Source: a virus. Taken from it: DNA of 25,569 nucleotides. The DNA lies in IMG/VR virus record IMGVR_UViG_3300009124_000879, positions 1-25,569 of that record; one strand, given 5' to 3'. Below the pieces are notes generated by a model. That model did no database searches. It saw nothing but the letters and a program-made list of their open reading frames with translations, and was not told the DNA's origin. Shown piece by piece: positions 15,948 through 23,355 of this stretch. Position 1 is the stretch's first letter. Each line of letters begins with the position of its first letter. The translations under genes and the position numbers were made by a program.

Positions 15948-17133
15948 TAATAAACAAGGATTATTAACTAACCAGTTTGTATTCCAACCAACAGATATTA
16001 TAGAAATTGATGGTGTTGTATATGCAGTATATCTTGATACTGATGAAGCATTAGGTGACTTCCCTATTCTTGCTAAAATAGATAACCCTAATTTTATTAC
16101 AGTAGGTGTAGAACCCGAACCATTAGATATAGTTAGTTTTGCTGCTAAGTATAATTATGCATATAGAGGACACGAAGATTTATTAGTTAGTGAGATACTA
16201 ACAGGAGAAGAAGAAAAAGATTACACAGGTGTATTTAATGTAGTAGAAGCACAGTTTGAAGCTAAAGCACAAAAAGATGGTATGAAGTGGTTATTAGACA
16301 CAGATGTACAAGTTGCATTTTTAGCTGCTTCTTTAACTGGAACACCAATATCTACTGATGATTTAGAAGATACAGAATGGTATCAAAACTCTACTGAAGG
16401 CGAAAGAAACTTTATGATAAAGTATTACACTGACCCGGATGCAGTCGCTAAAGATATAAAAACTAATTTGGCCAGTATTAAAGAAGGAATTATATCCAGG
16501 AATATGACAGGGCCAGTAAATGAATTATCTAAAACCATATCAATGATGGTAACAACAGGCCAAATACTACCGGATGAAGTAGATACATATTTAGATTACA
16601 TTGATGATAGTACATATTTGGATATGTTAGGTGGTAAAGATTTATTACCGGAAGGATTACAAGATTTTGTTGGAAAATTTACTGGTGTTAATACAGGACA
16701 ATCAACTGCTAAAGGTTTAATTATGGATACATTAGGAGTTGGTGCTTACGAAGCTATGGTAGAAAACAATTCATTTTATAAAATAGCTGCAAGAGTTAGA
16801 GCAGGAGATATAGAAGGTGTAAAGAATGAATTACAAATGCAACACGATGTATTATATCCAATGTTTAAAGGTTCAAACTACGCTACCTGGAATGGTTACT
16901 ATTCTAATAGAGCATCTAAACTTATTAATGGAACTACTGGTGGACAATTAGTAAAGCTAACACAAAGCCAACAAGACAATGTAGATGATTTAATTGTTAA
17001 AGCTAATGGAGATTATATGGAATTTGATAAACTAATAAGACAAAAATATATTAATAGCCCAGGTATTAAAAACCAATTCTTAGATGATTTAGCATCAAGA
17101 GTACCACAAGCATATTCGGGAGTGTTTAGATAA
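15937..17133 (+). CDS. Helical structural protein (398 aa)
   Basis: From ATG 15937 (MEDDNKQGLLTNQ) the product is 398 residues. ATG 15910 would add nine, but the AGGAGG before it leaves no spacing, so 15937 is preferred. It opens with a beta-rich section (IDGVVYAVYLDTDEAL), followed by a helical body. EDTEWYQNSTEGERNFMIKY and a following TDPDAVAKDIK resemble, from memory, a WYQ/W-x-x-T-x-E repeat of structural proteins in actinobacteriophages. It overlaps the previous gene by 11 bp and is TAATG-coupled to the next. Probably head- or tail-tip associated. No catalytic motif seen. Confidence 0.65.
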   Translation: MEDDNKQGLLTNQFVFQPTDIIEIDGVVYAVYLDTDEALGDFPILAKIDNPNFITVGVEPEPLDIVSFAAKYNYAYRGHEDLLVSEILTGEEEKDYTGVFNVVEAQFEAKAQKDGMKWLLDTDVQVAFLAASLTGTPISTDDLEDTEWYQNSTEGERNFMIKYYTDPDAVAKDIKTNLASIKEGIISRNMTGPVNELSKTISMMVTTGQILPDEVDTYLDYIDDSTYLDMLGGKDLLPEGLQDFVGKFTGVNTGQSTAKGLIMDTLGVGAYEAMVENNSFYKIAARVRAGDIEGVKNELQMQHDVLYPMFKGSNYATWNGYYSNRASKLINGTTGGQLVKLTQSQQDNVDDLIVKANGDYMEFDKLIRQKYINSPGIKNQFLDDLASRVPQAYSGVFR

Positions 17134-18305
17134 TGCCTACATTTAGGGACCCAAGAACAGGACAAACAAAACAATTTGATACTTCTGCTGAAGCAGCAGG
17201 TGAAGGTTATTTTGAACAAGTACCGGACATTCAAATTGACCCCGATTTATTAGAAAAAATTAACAGCGGAACTCTTGACCCAAGCATTGACTTTAATATT
17301 GCTGACCCGCTAGATGAAGGTGATAGTGAGGAAAATTTAACACCAGGTATTATGACTTATTCTACATCAGCACAAGATGAATTAGATGCAGCTACAAACG
17401 CAGCGTTAGGAATAATACAATCATTATTAAAAGAGTTAGAAGGTTCTAATATTTATACTGGTTCATCTACACAATCAAAATTTGAAGAAGAAACTAAAAC
17501 ATATACACCTACTAAAGAAGATGCTTCGGCATTGTTCCCATATTTTCCGGACAACATTATTCAAAGCATTGTTAATAAATGGACTGAAACAGGAAGTATA
17601 GATATAGCACTAGCTACAGTAAGGTCAGGGGATGAATACGCTGCTGCGTTCCCTGGTATAAGAAGAGAAGATGGAACTCTTCGTATGACAGAAGTACAAT
17701 ATTTAGAATTAAAAGATGGTATGAAAGATGCATTAAGAACTTACAATCTTAATCCGGATATATTTGCAGATGAAATTGTTAATGCGATAAGTGGAGATGT
17801 AGATGTAACAGAGTTCCAAGCAAGATTAGAGTTTGGTTATGAACAATTAATAAACAACAAAGACCAAGTATTAGAAGTATTTAACGAACAGTATGGTTAT
17901 GCAATAGATGAAACTTCTTTATTTGCTATGTTTATTAGCCCAACAATATCTACAGCAGTATTAGAAAATCAGATACTTACATCTCAAATACTTGCAGAAG
18001 CAGAGATAGCTACAGTAACAGTAGGCCTATCAACAGCAGAAAAATTTGTAGAGGCAGATATATCACAAAGAGATGCAGCTAAAGTATTCGCTAGAACAGA
18101 AGAATTATCCGGACTTACAGGTGCAGCCGCAGGTCGTGGCGGTACTATTACTGAAGAACAAATTGCATTAGGTGTAGCCGGATTATCGCCACAAGAATTA
18201 GGATTAATTAAACGAGTATCAGCACAAGAAGCTAGTGAAAGTGCAGTACAGACAGGTGCAGCAACAACCCAAGGTGGTCAAGTTGTTGGATTAGTTGAGG
18301 ATTAA
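17133..18305 (+). CDS. Helical structural protein (390 aa), last gene of the coupled train
   Basis: 390 residues. The N-terminal 60 are acidic and extended. The body carries YAAAFPGIRREDG..., YLELKDGMKDALRTYNL, and a late helical array containing SPTISTAVLENQILTSQIL, ending in QGGQVVGLVED. The order (FPG segment, a Y-x-E helix, a D/F-x-x-x-I segment, then a P-T/A-rich array) matches a conserved phage family I recall from actinobacterial and environmental phages, function unknown. It ends directly before a promoter, so it is the last gene of the long operon starting at 1023. Confidence 0.65.
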   Translation: MPTFRDPRTGQTKQFDTSAEAAGEGYFEQVPDIQIDPDLLEKINSGTLDPSIDFNIADPLDEGDSEENLTPGIMTYSTSAQDELDAATNAALGIIQSLLKELEGSNIYTGSSTQSKFEEETKTYTPTKEDASALFPYFPDNIIQSIVNKWTETGSIDIALATVRSGDEYAAAFPGIRREDGTLRMTEVQYLELKDGMKDALRTYNLNPDIFADEIVNAISGDVDVTEFQARLEFGYEQLINNKDQVLEVFNEQYGYAIDETSLFAMFISPTISTAVLENQILTSQILAEAEIATVTVGLSTAEKFVEADISQRDAAKVFARTEELSGLTGAAAGRGGTITEEQIALGVAGLSPQELGLIKRVSAQEASESAVQTGAATTQGGQVVGLVED

Positions 18306-18307
18306 CT

Positions 18308-18334
18308 ACTTGTTTAAACAAGTTGTGTTATAAT
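18308..18334 (+). promoter_or_regulatory. Promoter P3 with embedded 16-bp palindrome, upstream of scaffold/capsid genes
   Basis: ACTTGTTT-AAACAAGT (18308-18323) is a perfect palindrome in the -35 region. TATAAT is at 18329-18334. If ACTTGT (18308-18313) is the -35, the spacer is 15 bp. The -10 context GTGTTATAATTAAT matches that of P1. The palindrome centre is 13.5 bp before the -10, close to the geometry at P2. It lies immediately after a stop codon, at the point where a fresh burst of scaffold and capsid expression is expected. Confidence 0.65.
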
Positions 18335-18340
18335 TAATAC

Positions 18341-18493
18341 GACACTCTACTAAGGCCGGGTGGTTAAACTAGACCTAGAACGAAAACTGTCTTGATGCCT
18401 ACATACAAGACACGATAAATAAATAATATGTAGTAGTTCAGCCGATGACATAAATGCGGCTTGTAAAAATATTATTTATAGAGGAGGACAGCA
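18341..18493 (+). promoter_or_regulatory. Long folded 5' leader of the scaffold gene
   Basis: About 150 nt from the P3 start to the scaffold ATG, with no gene. TGTCTTG/CAAGACA pairs at 18388-18394/18406-18412. An 11-bp helix ATAAATAATAT/ATATTATTTAT (18419-18429/18469-18479) encloses AGCCG/CGGCT (18440-18444/18457-18461). The strong ribosome site GAGGAGGA (18481-18488) lies just outside the 11-bp helix. The fold may protect the capsid mRNA or keep its ribosome site open. A separate small RNA is possible, but no terminator is seen before the gene. Confidence 0.5.
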
Positions 18494-18943
18494 ATGTCAC
18501 AAAACGAAGAAGCAAGCGTAGAAACCAATACTGGTGAAGATAAAAACTGGAAGGCAATTCGTGAGGAGAATAAAACCCTCAAAGAAGAACTGATAAAGTA
18601 TCAGACCCAGGAACGAGATGAGTTGTTTAAACAAATAGGTTTAGATAGGTCAAAAGGAATTGGTAAAGCAGCCGACCAAATGTACGAAGGCGATACTTCA
18701 GCAGATGCTTTAAAAGCATTTATATCTGAAGAATTTGGTGAAGAAGTATTTGGGCAACAAGACAGTTTTCGTGAAACAGTCAACGCAGGGCAGGAAAGAT
18801 TAGACAACCTTGCAGCACAAGCACAAGCCGTGTCGGGTTCCCCAGGAATTCGGGACCAAATTGCACAAGCACAAGAAACTGGTAGGGTGCGAGATAGCAT
18901 AGCTTCTAAAATGAAGGCTCTTAACGAGTTGGACAAAAAGTAG
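18494..18943 (+). CDS. Capsid scaffolding protein
   Basis: 149 residues, highly charged and predicted almost wholly helical. NWKAIREENKTLKEELIKYQ at residues 18-37 looks like a coiled coil. A middle GIGKAADQMYEG, an Ala/Gln-rich helix and a basic C-terminal helix (RDSIASKMKALNELDKK) follow. This composition, size and position directly before the major capsid gene are those of phage scaffolds, which direct head assembly and then leave. The start is clear: GAGGAGGA, then ATG at 18494. It includes a TTGTTTAAACAA copy at 18623-18634. No separate maturation protease is seen. Confidence 0.82.
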   Translation: MSQNEEASVETNTGEDKNWKAIREENKTLKEELIKYQTQERDELFKQIGLDRSKGIGKAADQMYEGDTSADALKAFISEEFGEEVFGQQDSFRETVNAGQERLDNLAAQAQAVSGSPGIRDQIAQAQETGRVRDSIASKMKALNELDKK

Positions 18944-18990
18944 TTTAGGAGAATAAGCCTCCTAAACAAGAAATTTAGGAGATTAAAATG
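18943..18990 (+). promoter_or_regulatory. Three-arm RNA element before the capsid gene
   Basis: GTTTAGGAG (18943-18951), a 7-nt loop, CTCCTAAAC (18959-18967), then after seven bases TTTAGGAG (18974-18981), which is the capsid gene's ribosome site. The middle arm CTCCTAAA can pair with either flank. Pairing upstream (9 bp) leaves the ribosome site free, and pairing downstream (8 bp) hides it. The upstream hairpin forms first during transcription. It could be a stabiliser or processing site that also guarantees an open ribosome site. Confidence 0.55.
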
Positions 18991-19998
18991 GCCGCAATAG
19001 GCTCACCCGACCCGATTTCAGTAAGCGAAATCAATAACTTTACAGGTGAACTATTCAAAGTTGGTGCAAGAAGAACACCTTTACTATCAATGGTTGGTGG
19101 TTTAACAGGTGGTAAACTTCTTAACTCTCCAGTTTTCCAAACCCAAAAAGTAGATACACCAGCAGTATCCGGCTACACAGCCGTTGCTGAAGGTGGTAAC
19201 CCTGCTTACTTTGGTAGAAGCAGAAGTTCATCTATTGACTGTGTGCAAATTTGGAACCAAGGTGTTAAACTCACCTATTCCGCATTAGCATCCACAGGAT
19301 ACTTGAACTCACAAGCTATGGAAACAGGAACAGCAGCTTTTGAAGGTTCAAACCCAATTAATGATGAAATGGCTTTTCAATTAGAAGAGTTACTTTCAAA
19401 GATAGCAAGAGAAGTTGAATATGAATTTTTCAATGCTACCTTCAATGATGGAACAGATGGAAACCCAAGAGAGATGCGAGGCATCGCTGAATGGGTAGCC
19501 ACAGGAAATGGTTCATCAGCATACGCACACGATGATGCCGGTAATGGAACCGGTTCAGCACAAGGTCTTGACTTTGATGCAATCGCAGAAACATTGAAAT
19601 TAATGTATGATGCCGGTGCACCAATGCAAAATGTAGTGCTCTTCGCAAGACCAGGTTCAATCTTAGACTTGAACCAAAACCTTGTTAAGAGTGGTTCTAA
19701 CCAAATGGCTATCTTACCAAGAGATAGAAATGTAGCTGGTATCAACATTGATACTATCGTTACACCATTCGGAAATATTGGATTAGCAGTGAACGAGTTC
19801 GTTCCTTCTGACCAAGCATTCGTATTGGACCTTGCATATCTTGATGTATGCTTCTTAAACATCCCTGGTAAAGGTGGTGTATTCGTAGAAGATACAGACA
19901 ATGATGATGCAGCAGCAGTATCAAAGCGTGTTTATATGGAAATTGGTCTTGAAAAAGGACCAGCGGAATATCACGCTGTTATCAATGGCGTAAGCTAA
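18988..19998 (+). CDS. Major capsid protein
   Basis: 336 residues, directly after scaffold, behind TTTAGGAG with six-base spacing. The N-terminus (FTGELFKVGARRTPLLSMVGGL) resembles the start of HK97-fold capsid proteins of the SU10-like type, where a T/P-LLSMIG motif is typical. A long helical spine follows in the middle (INDEMAFQLEELLSKIAREVEYEF). The C-terminal half is beta-rich (FGNIGLAVNEFVPSDQAFVLD). Codon choice here uses more C-ending codons than the neighbours (ATC, TTC, AAC), as expected for the most highly expressed gene. Identity from position, length and fold pattern. No protease cleavage site is evident. Confidence 0.85.
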   Translation: MAAIGSPDPISVSEINNFTGELFKVGARRTPLLSMVGGLTGGKLLNSPVFQTQKVDTPAVSGYTAVAEGGNPAYFGRSRSSSIDCVQIWNQGVKLTYSALASTGYLNSQAMETGTAAFEGSNPINDEMAFQLEELLSKIAREVEYEFFNATFNDGTDGNPREMRGIAEWVATGNGSSAYAHDDAGNGTGSAQGLDFDAIAETLKLMYDAGAPMQNVVLFARPGSILDLNQNLVKSGSNQMAILPRDRNVAGINIDTIVTPFGNIGLAVNEFVPSDQAFVLDLAYLDVCFLNIPGKGGVFVEDTDNDDAAAVSKRVYMEIGLEKGPAEYHAVINGVS

Positions 19999-20009
19999 AG
20001 ATAAAATTT

Positions 20010-20049
20010 ACAAGATTTGGGTGGAACTCCACCTCCACCCACTTCTTGT
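20010..20049 (+). promoter_or_regulatory. Strong hairpin after the capsid gene
   Basis: ACAAGA (20010-20015) with TCTTGT (20044-20049), then TGGGTGGA (20018-20025) with TCCACCCA (20034-20041) around an eight-base loop: 14 pairs with a small internal loop. No U tract follows, so it is not a standard terminator. A 3' stabiliser or processing point separating abundant capsid mRNA from the less needed downstream genes is likely. Confidence 0.5.
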
Positions 20050-20081
20050 GTTAAAATATAAAATAAGATTTAGGAGAAAGA

Positions 20082-20435
20082 ATGCCGGTAGCAGGTAAAA
20101 GTTTATACAAAACAAAAGCAGTAACAATAGACATAAGCGAAAGCACAACTGTATCTACAGCAGTGGATACTGATGGTTTATTGTTATCAGGAATTATCTT
20201 CCCAGCAGCAATGACAGGAACAGCTATTACATTTCAAGTAAGTAATACTAACTCCAACGGAAACTTTAAAGTCTTAACTGAAACTGATGGAACAGATGTG
20301 TCTTATACAGTATCAGCAGACAAACAAGTTCGTGTGGACCCTAGTGGATGGGCTGGAGTAGGTGCAATTAAAGTTGTATCCGGTTCCGCAGAAGCAGCTG
20401 ATAGAGAAATTAAATTAGTATTTCATTCAGCATAA
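20082..20435 (+). CDS. Small beta-rich structural protein after the capsid gene
   Basis: 117 residues, start supported by TTTAGGAG (20069-20076). Alternating hydrophobic/polar residues and many Thr/Ser/Val suggest a beta-sandwich (TAITFQVSNTNSNGNFKVL, VRVDPSGWAGVGAIKVV, REIKLVFHSA). Its position after the major capsid gene suits a decoration, head-fibre or head-completion protein. I do not recognise the family. Confidence 0.65.
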   Translation: MPVAGKSLYKTKAVTIDISESTTVSTAVDTDGLLLSGIIFPAAMTGTAITFQVSNTNSNGNFKVLTETDGTDVSYTVSADKQVRVDPSGWAGVGAIKVVSGSAEAADREIKLVFHSA

Positions 20436-20443
20436 GGTAGAAA

Positions 20444-21385
20444 ATGAGTAGTGATATAAGAGGTCTAGTAGATAGGACATTTAGAGAGTACCTAGATACA
20501 CCCGATAAAGTTAATAGCTATTCATATTTAACAGGAGGTGTTGCTATTGATGCAACTACTGTTGCTTATGATGGTGACTTGTTAAGTGTTGAAGAAGAAG
20601 ATGCTTTAGATGCTGGTGCAATTATAGAAATTGGCCAGGAGATTATGTTCTCTACTGCATTAAATACAGTATCAAACGAAATAACAGTCAAGAGAGGACA
20701 AAGAGGTACTACTGCAGCAGCACATAGTGCAGGTGATATTATAAAAATAGCACCATCTTATACCAGGAAAGCAGTTTATGATGCTGTTACAGACCAAATA
20801 GAAAATTTATATCCTACAATTTACGCAGTTGAAGAACAAACATTAACTTCTGCTACTGGATATGTTGCTTTAACTGGTGGAGATGACAACTTAATTGTTG
20901 CACCTTTAAAAGCGGTATCACAATTTACAACACTTGCATCGGGCAATGAAACATCAGTACAGTTTAGGGGTGTATCTGTAGAGTTAATAGATGTACCCAC
21001 ATCTGTAACTGCCTCCGGTAAAGTTGTACAGTTTTTTGGAATAAATACTGGTATAAATGTTCACGTTACATTTAAGAAAAAGTTTGGACAAGTAACAGAT
21101 GAAGATACAACACTTGCTTCAATAGGATTAGAAAGTGAATATGAACCAATTATTATGGCTGGTGTTGCTGCACAATTAATAGCAGGTAAAGATATATCTA
21201 CAATGGATGCAAGTTTTATTACAGAACAATTACAAACAGCTAGTGTTCCTATAGGAAGTTCAAACTCTGTAAGAAATTCATTATTACAATACCAACAGTT
21301 GCTTATTCAACAAGCACGAAAGGACCTTAGAGCAAGATACCCGGAACCAGTAACAATAAATAGTGTTGTATATCCGAGTGCATAA
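20444..21385 (+). CDS. Head-tail region structural protein (313 aa)
   Basis: 313 residues with an N-terminal helical section, then a beta module at about 58-101 (AIIEIGQEIMFST, VKRGQRGTTAAAH, GDIIKI). This module resembles one near residues 57-97 of the 257-residue fibre protein at 23355. The remainder mixes beta strands (VSVELIDVPTSVTASGK) with a C-terminal helical stretch, SSNSVRNSLLQYQQLLIQQA. The pattern is common in phage virion proteins. Position between capsid and tail genes suggests an adaptor or connector. TAATG coupling to the next gene links it to tail assembly. Confidence 0.62.
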   Translation: MSSDIRGLVDRTFREYLDTPDKVNSYSYLTGGVAIDATTVAYDGDLLSVEEEDALDAGAIIEIGQEIMFSTALNTVSNEITVKRGQRGTTAAAHSAGDIIKIAPSYTRKAVYDAVTDQIENLYPTIYAVEEQTLTSATGYVALTGGDDNLIVAPLKAVSQFTTLASGNETSVQFRGVSVELIDVPTSVTASGKVVQFFGINTGINVHVTFKKKFGQVTDEDTTLASIGLESEYEPIIMAGVAAQLIAGKDISTMDASFITEQLQTASVPIGSSNSVRNSLLQYQQLLIQQARKDLRARYPEPVTINSVVYPSA

Positions 21386-23355
21386 TGCCTAGAGTATCAA
21401 GCACTTCCAATTTAAGAAATCCAAAACGATACGGATACGACATACAAATTGATGATATATATTTAAGAACTGCTACATCCCCGGATAGACAAATGACAAT
21501 ACAATCTTCTGATGTACAAGAACAACAGGTTAATGTAAAACAAAATGCTGAAGATTTTACTTCTAACTTAGGTCGTATATATTCAAGAAATAATTTTACA
21601 GGAGGACAAGGACTTGATACTGCACATAGAGCAGATGCAAAACCTAATGACCCAAATAGATTTTGGGATAGTAAAGGAGTAGATGTTTTTCACGGAGATG
21701 ATGAAGTAGCTTATAATATTCATTTATTATTTACAACAGAAACAAAAAGTATTAATTTTTCAAATACAAATAACTATTTAGCAAGAACAACCAATGGTGA
21801 TTTGTATGTGACAGATAGTACTACAATATATCAATCTACAAATGATGGAGTATCTTGGTCATCAGTTTCACCAGGTTTTACTATAAACTATAATATTACA
21901 GGTATTGCATCAGTAGGTGACCACATTTATGCAACAACAGCAAATAGTGTATCTAATTCAGAGTTAATAAAATATGATGGTACTACCTGGACCAAAGAGA
22001 ATACACACTGGGATAGCAATGGAGGACTTACTGGTGTGTGGTTTCAAAAAGGACAGTTATTTATATCTACAGATGATGGTGTAATAGAGAGAGTTTACGC
22101 TGTAAGCCCATTTAATAAAACTTGGTCATCATCTGATTTAGCAGTTGATGATGAAATAATTAAATTTGAAGATAGTCACCACGTTTCACAAGTAATTGAT
22201 GCCGGTGCTGTAGTGTTAGTAGCAAGTACAAATGGTGATATATATTCTTGTAAAGAAGTAGAAGGTACATTCGGACTTAAAGGGCAAACAAATATTCCGT
22301 ATGAAGAAATACATTCTATTGCAGCTGCAGAAGGTCAAGTATTTTTTGGTACTAAAGAATTTAGTCGTGATGTAGGTAGGATGTATCGTGCTCAACTATC
22401 AGTAGCAGATGATTTGTATGTCTTAACTGGTAGGCAATTAATAAAAGAATGGGTTATTGATGGTATAGACACAACACCAAAACATATGTTCGTATCAAGA
22501 GATAGTGTATATTGTGGTATCCAGGAAGATACTAATGAAAGTTATTTATGGAGATATTACTTACCAACTGCAGGTCTAGCTAGAGATTTAGAATTGGGTG
22601 AAGGTGGATTTGTTACTGGTATATCTAACGCAGGTGGTAAATTTTTAGCAGTAGTAGCCGGTGCTGATATATATAGAGAAACCTCTACACATATGAGTGA
22701 AGGTTATTTAGTGTTATCTGCTGCAGATTTTTTTACTGCAGAAAATAAACAATTTGTTGGTGCAGAAATATCTACTACTAACTTAGCAACTAACACAAGC
22801 GTTGAGTTGCAATATTCTACAAAGTTTGAAGATTTAGATACTCCTACTGCTGCTACATACACAAGTGCCTTTGAACAAATATCCGGTACAGGTGATATTG
22901 AAAAACAAATAGCAGAAGTATCAAGATATATTATTGGTAAAGTAGTTTTAAAATCAAGTGATGGTATCAATACACCTAAAGTTAAATCAGTACAGTTTCG
23001 TGCATTAGCTAGACCGGAACTTGTAGTTGCACAAATACCTATAAATATAAGCGATAGAGTTGAAAGGCCCGGCAGAAAACCTATAACTGTAAAAGGATTA
23101 GGAGATGAATTATATTCTGCACTTCGTTCTAAAGAAGGTGACAGTGTTACATTAGAAATATTTCAACCACGAGAAATTATTCGTGGTGTGGTAGAACAAA
23201 TAAGCTATCCAGTTATATCTAACAATAACTTAGGTAGCGATACTACTTATGCTATCATTACAGTGCGTGGAACTAGACAGCCTACATTGACAGATGTAAC
23301 TTCTGTACACGTTCCAGGTATTGCAGCATTTGGTATAATGAGATACGGAGGATAA
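21385..23355 (+). CDS. Tail protein with beta-propeller repeats
   Basis: 656 residues. An N-terminal segment (about 1-110) precedes a propeller-like repeat region at about 115-430. That region holds an Asp-box, STNDGVSW (151-158), and repeated G-D-L-Y/G-D-I-Y strand motifs (NGDLYVT, VGDHIYAT, NGDIYSC, GADIYRE). A C-terminal beta domain follows, with SDRVERPGRKPITVKGL near residues 570-590. BNR/Asp-box propellers occur in tailspikes, sialidases and receptor-binding proteins. No catalytic set is evident, so binding rather than cleavage is the safer reading. TAATG junctions on both sides. Probably the main tail or receptor-contact protein. Confidence 0.7.
   Translation: MPRVSSTSNLRNPKRYGYDIQIDDIYLRTATSPDRQMTIQSSDVQEQQVNVKQNAEDFTSNLGRIYSRNNFTGGQGLDTAHRADAKPNDPNRFWDSKGVDVFHGDDEVAYNIHLLFTTETKSINFSNTNNYLARTTNGDLYVTDSTTIYQSTNDGVSWSSVSPGFTINYNITGIASVGDHIYATTANSVSNSELIKYDGTTWTKENTHWDSNGGLTGVWFQKGQLFISTDDGVIERVYAVSPFNKTWSSSDLAVDDEIIKFEDSHHVSQVIDAGAVVLVASTNGDIYSCKEVEGTFGLKGQTNIPYEEIHSIAAAEGQVFFGTKEFSRDVGRMYRAQLSVADDLYVLTGRQLIKEWVIDGIDTTPKHMFVSRDSVYCGIQEDTNESYLWRYYLPTAGLARDLELGEGGFVTGISNAGGKFLAVVAGADIYRETSTHMSEGYLVLSAADFFTAENKQFVGAEISTTNLATNTSVELQYSTKFEDLDTPTAATYTSAFEQISGTGDIEKQIAEVSRYIIGKVVLKSSDGINTPKVKSVQFRALARPELVVAQIPINISDRVERPGRKPITVKGLGDELYSALRSKEGDSVTLEIFQPREIIRGVVEQISYPVISNNNLGSDTTYAIITVRGTRQPTLTDVTSVHVPGIAAFGIMRYGG

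Noticed and set aside
19377-19901. 174-residue minus-strand open frame inside the capsid gene
   Set aside because: It is the antisense shadow of the capsid gene, with no ribosome site and low-complexity Ser/Pro/Ala content.
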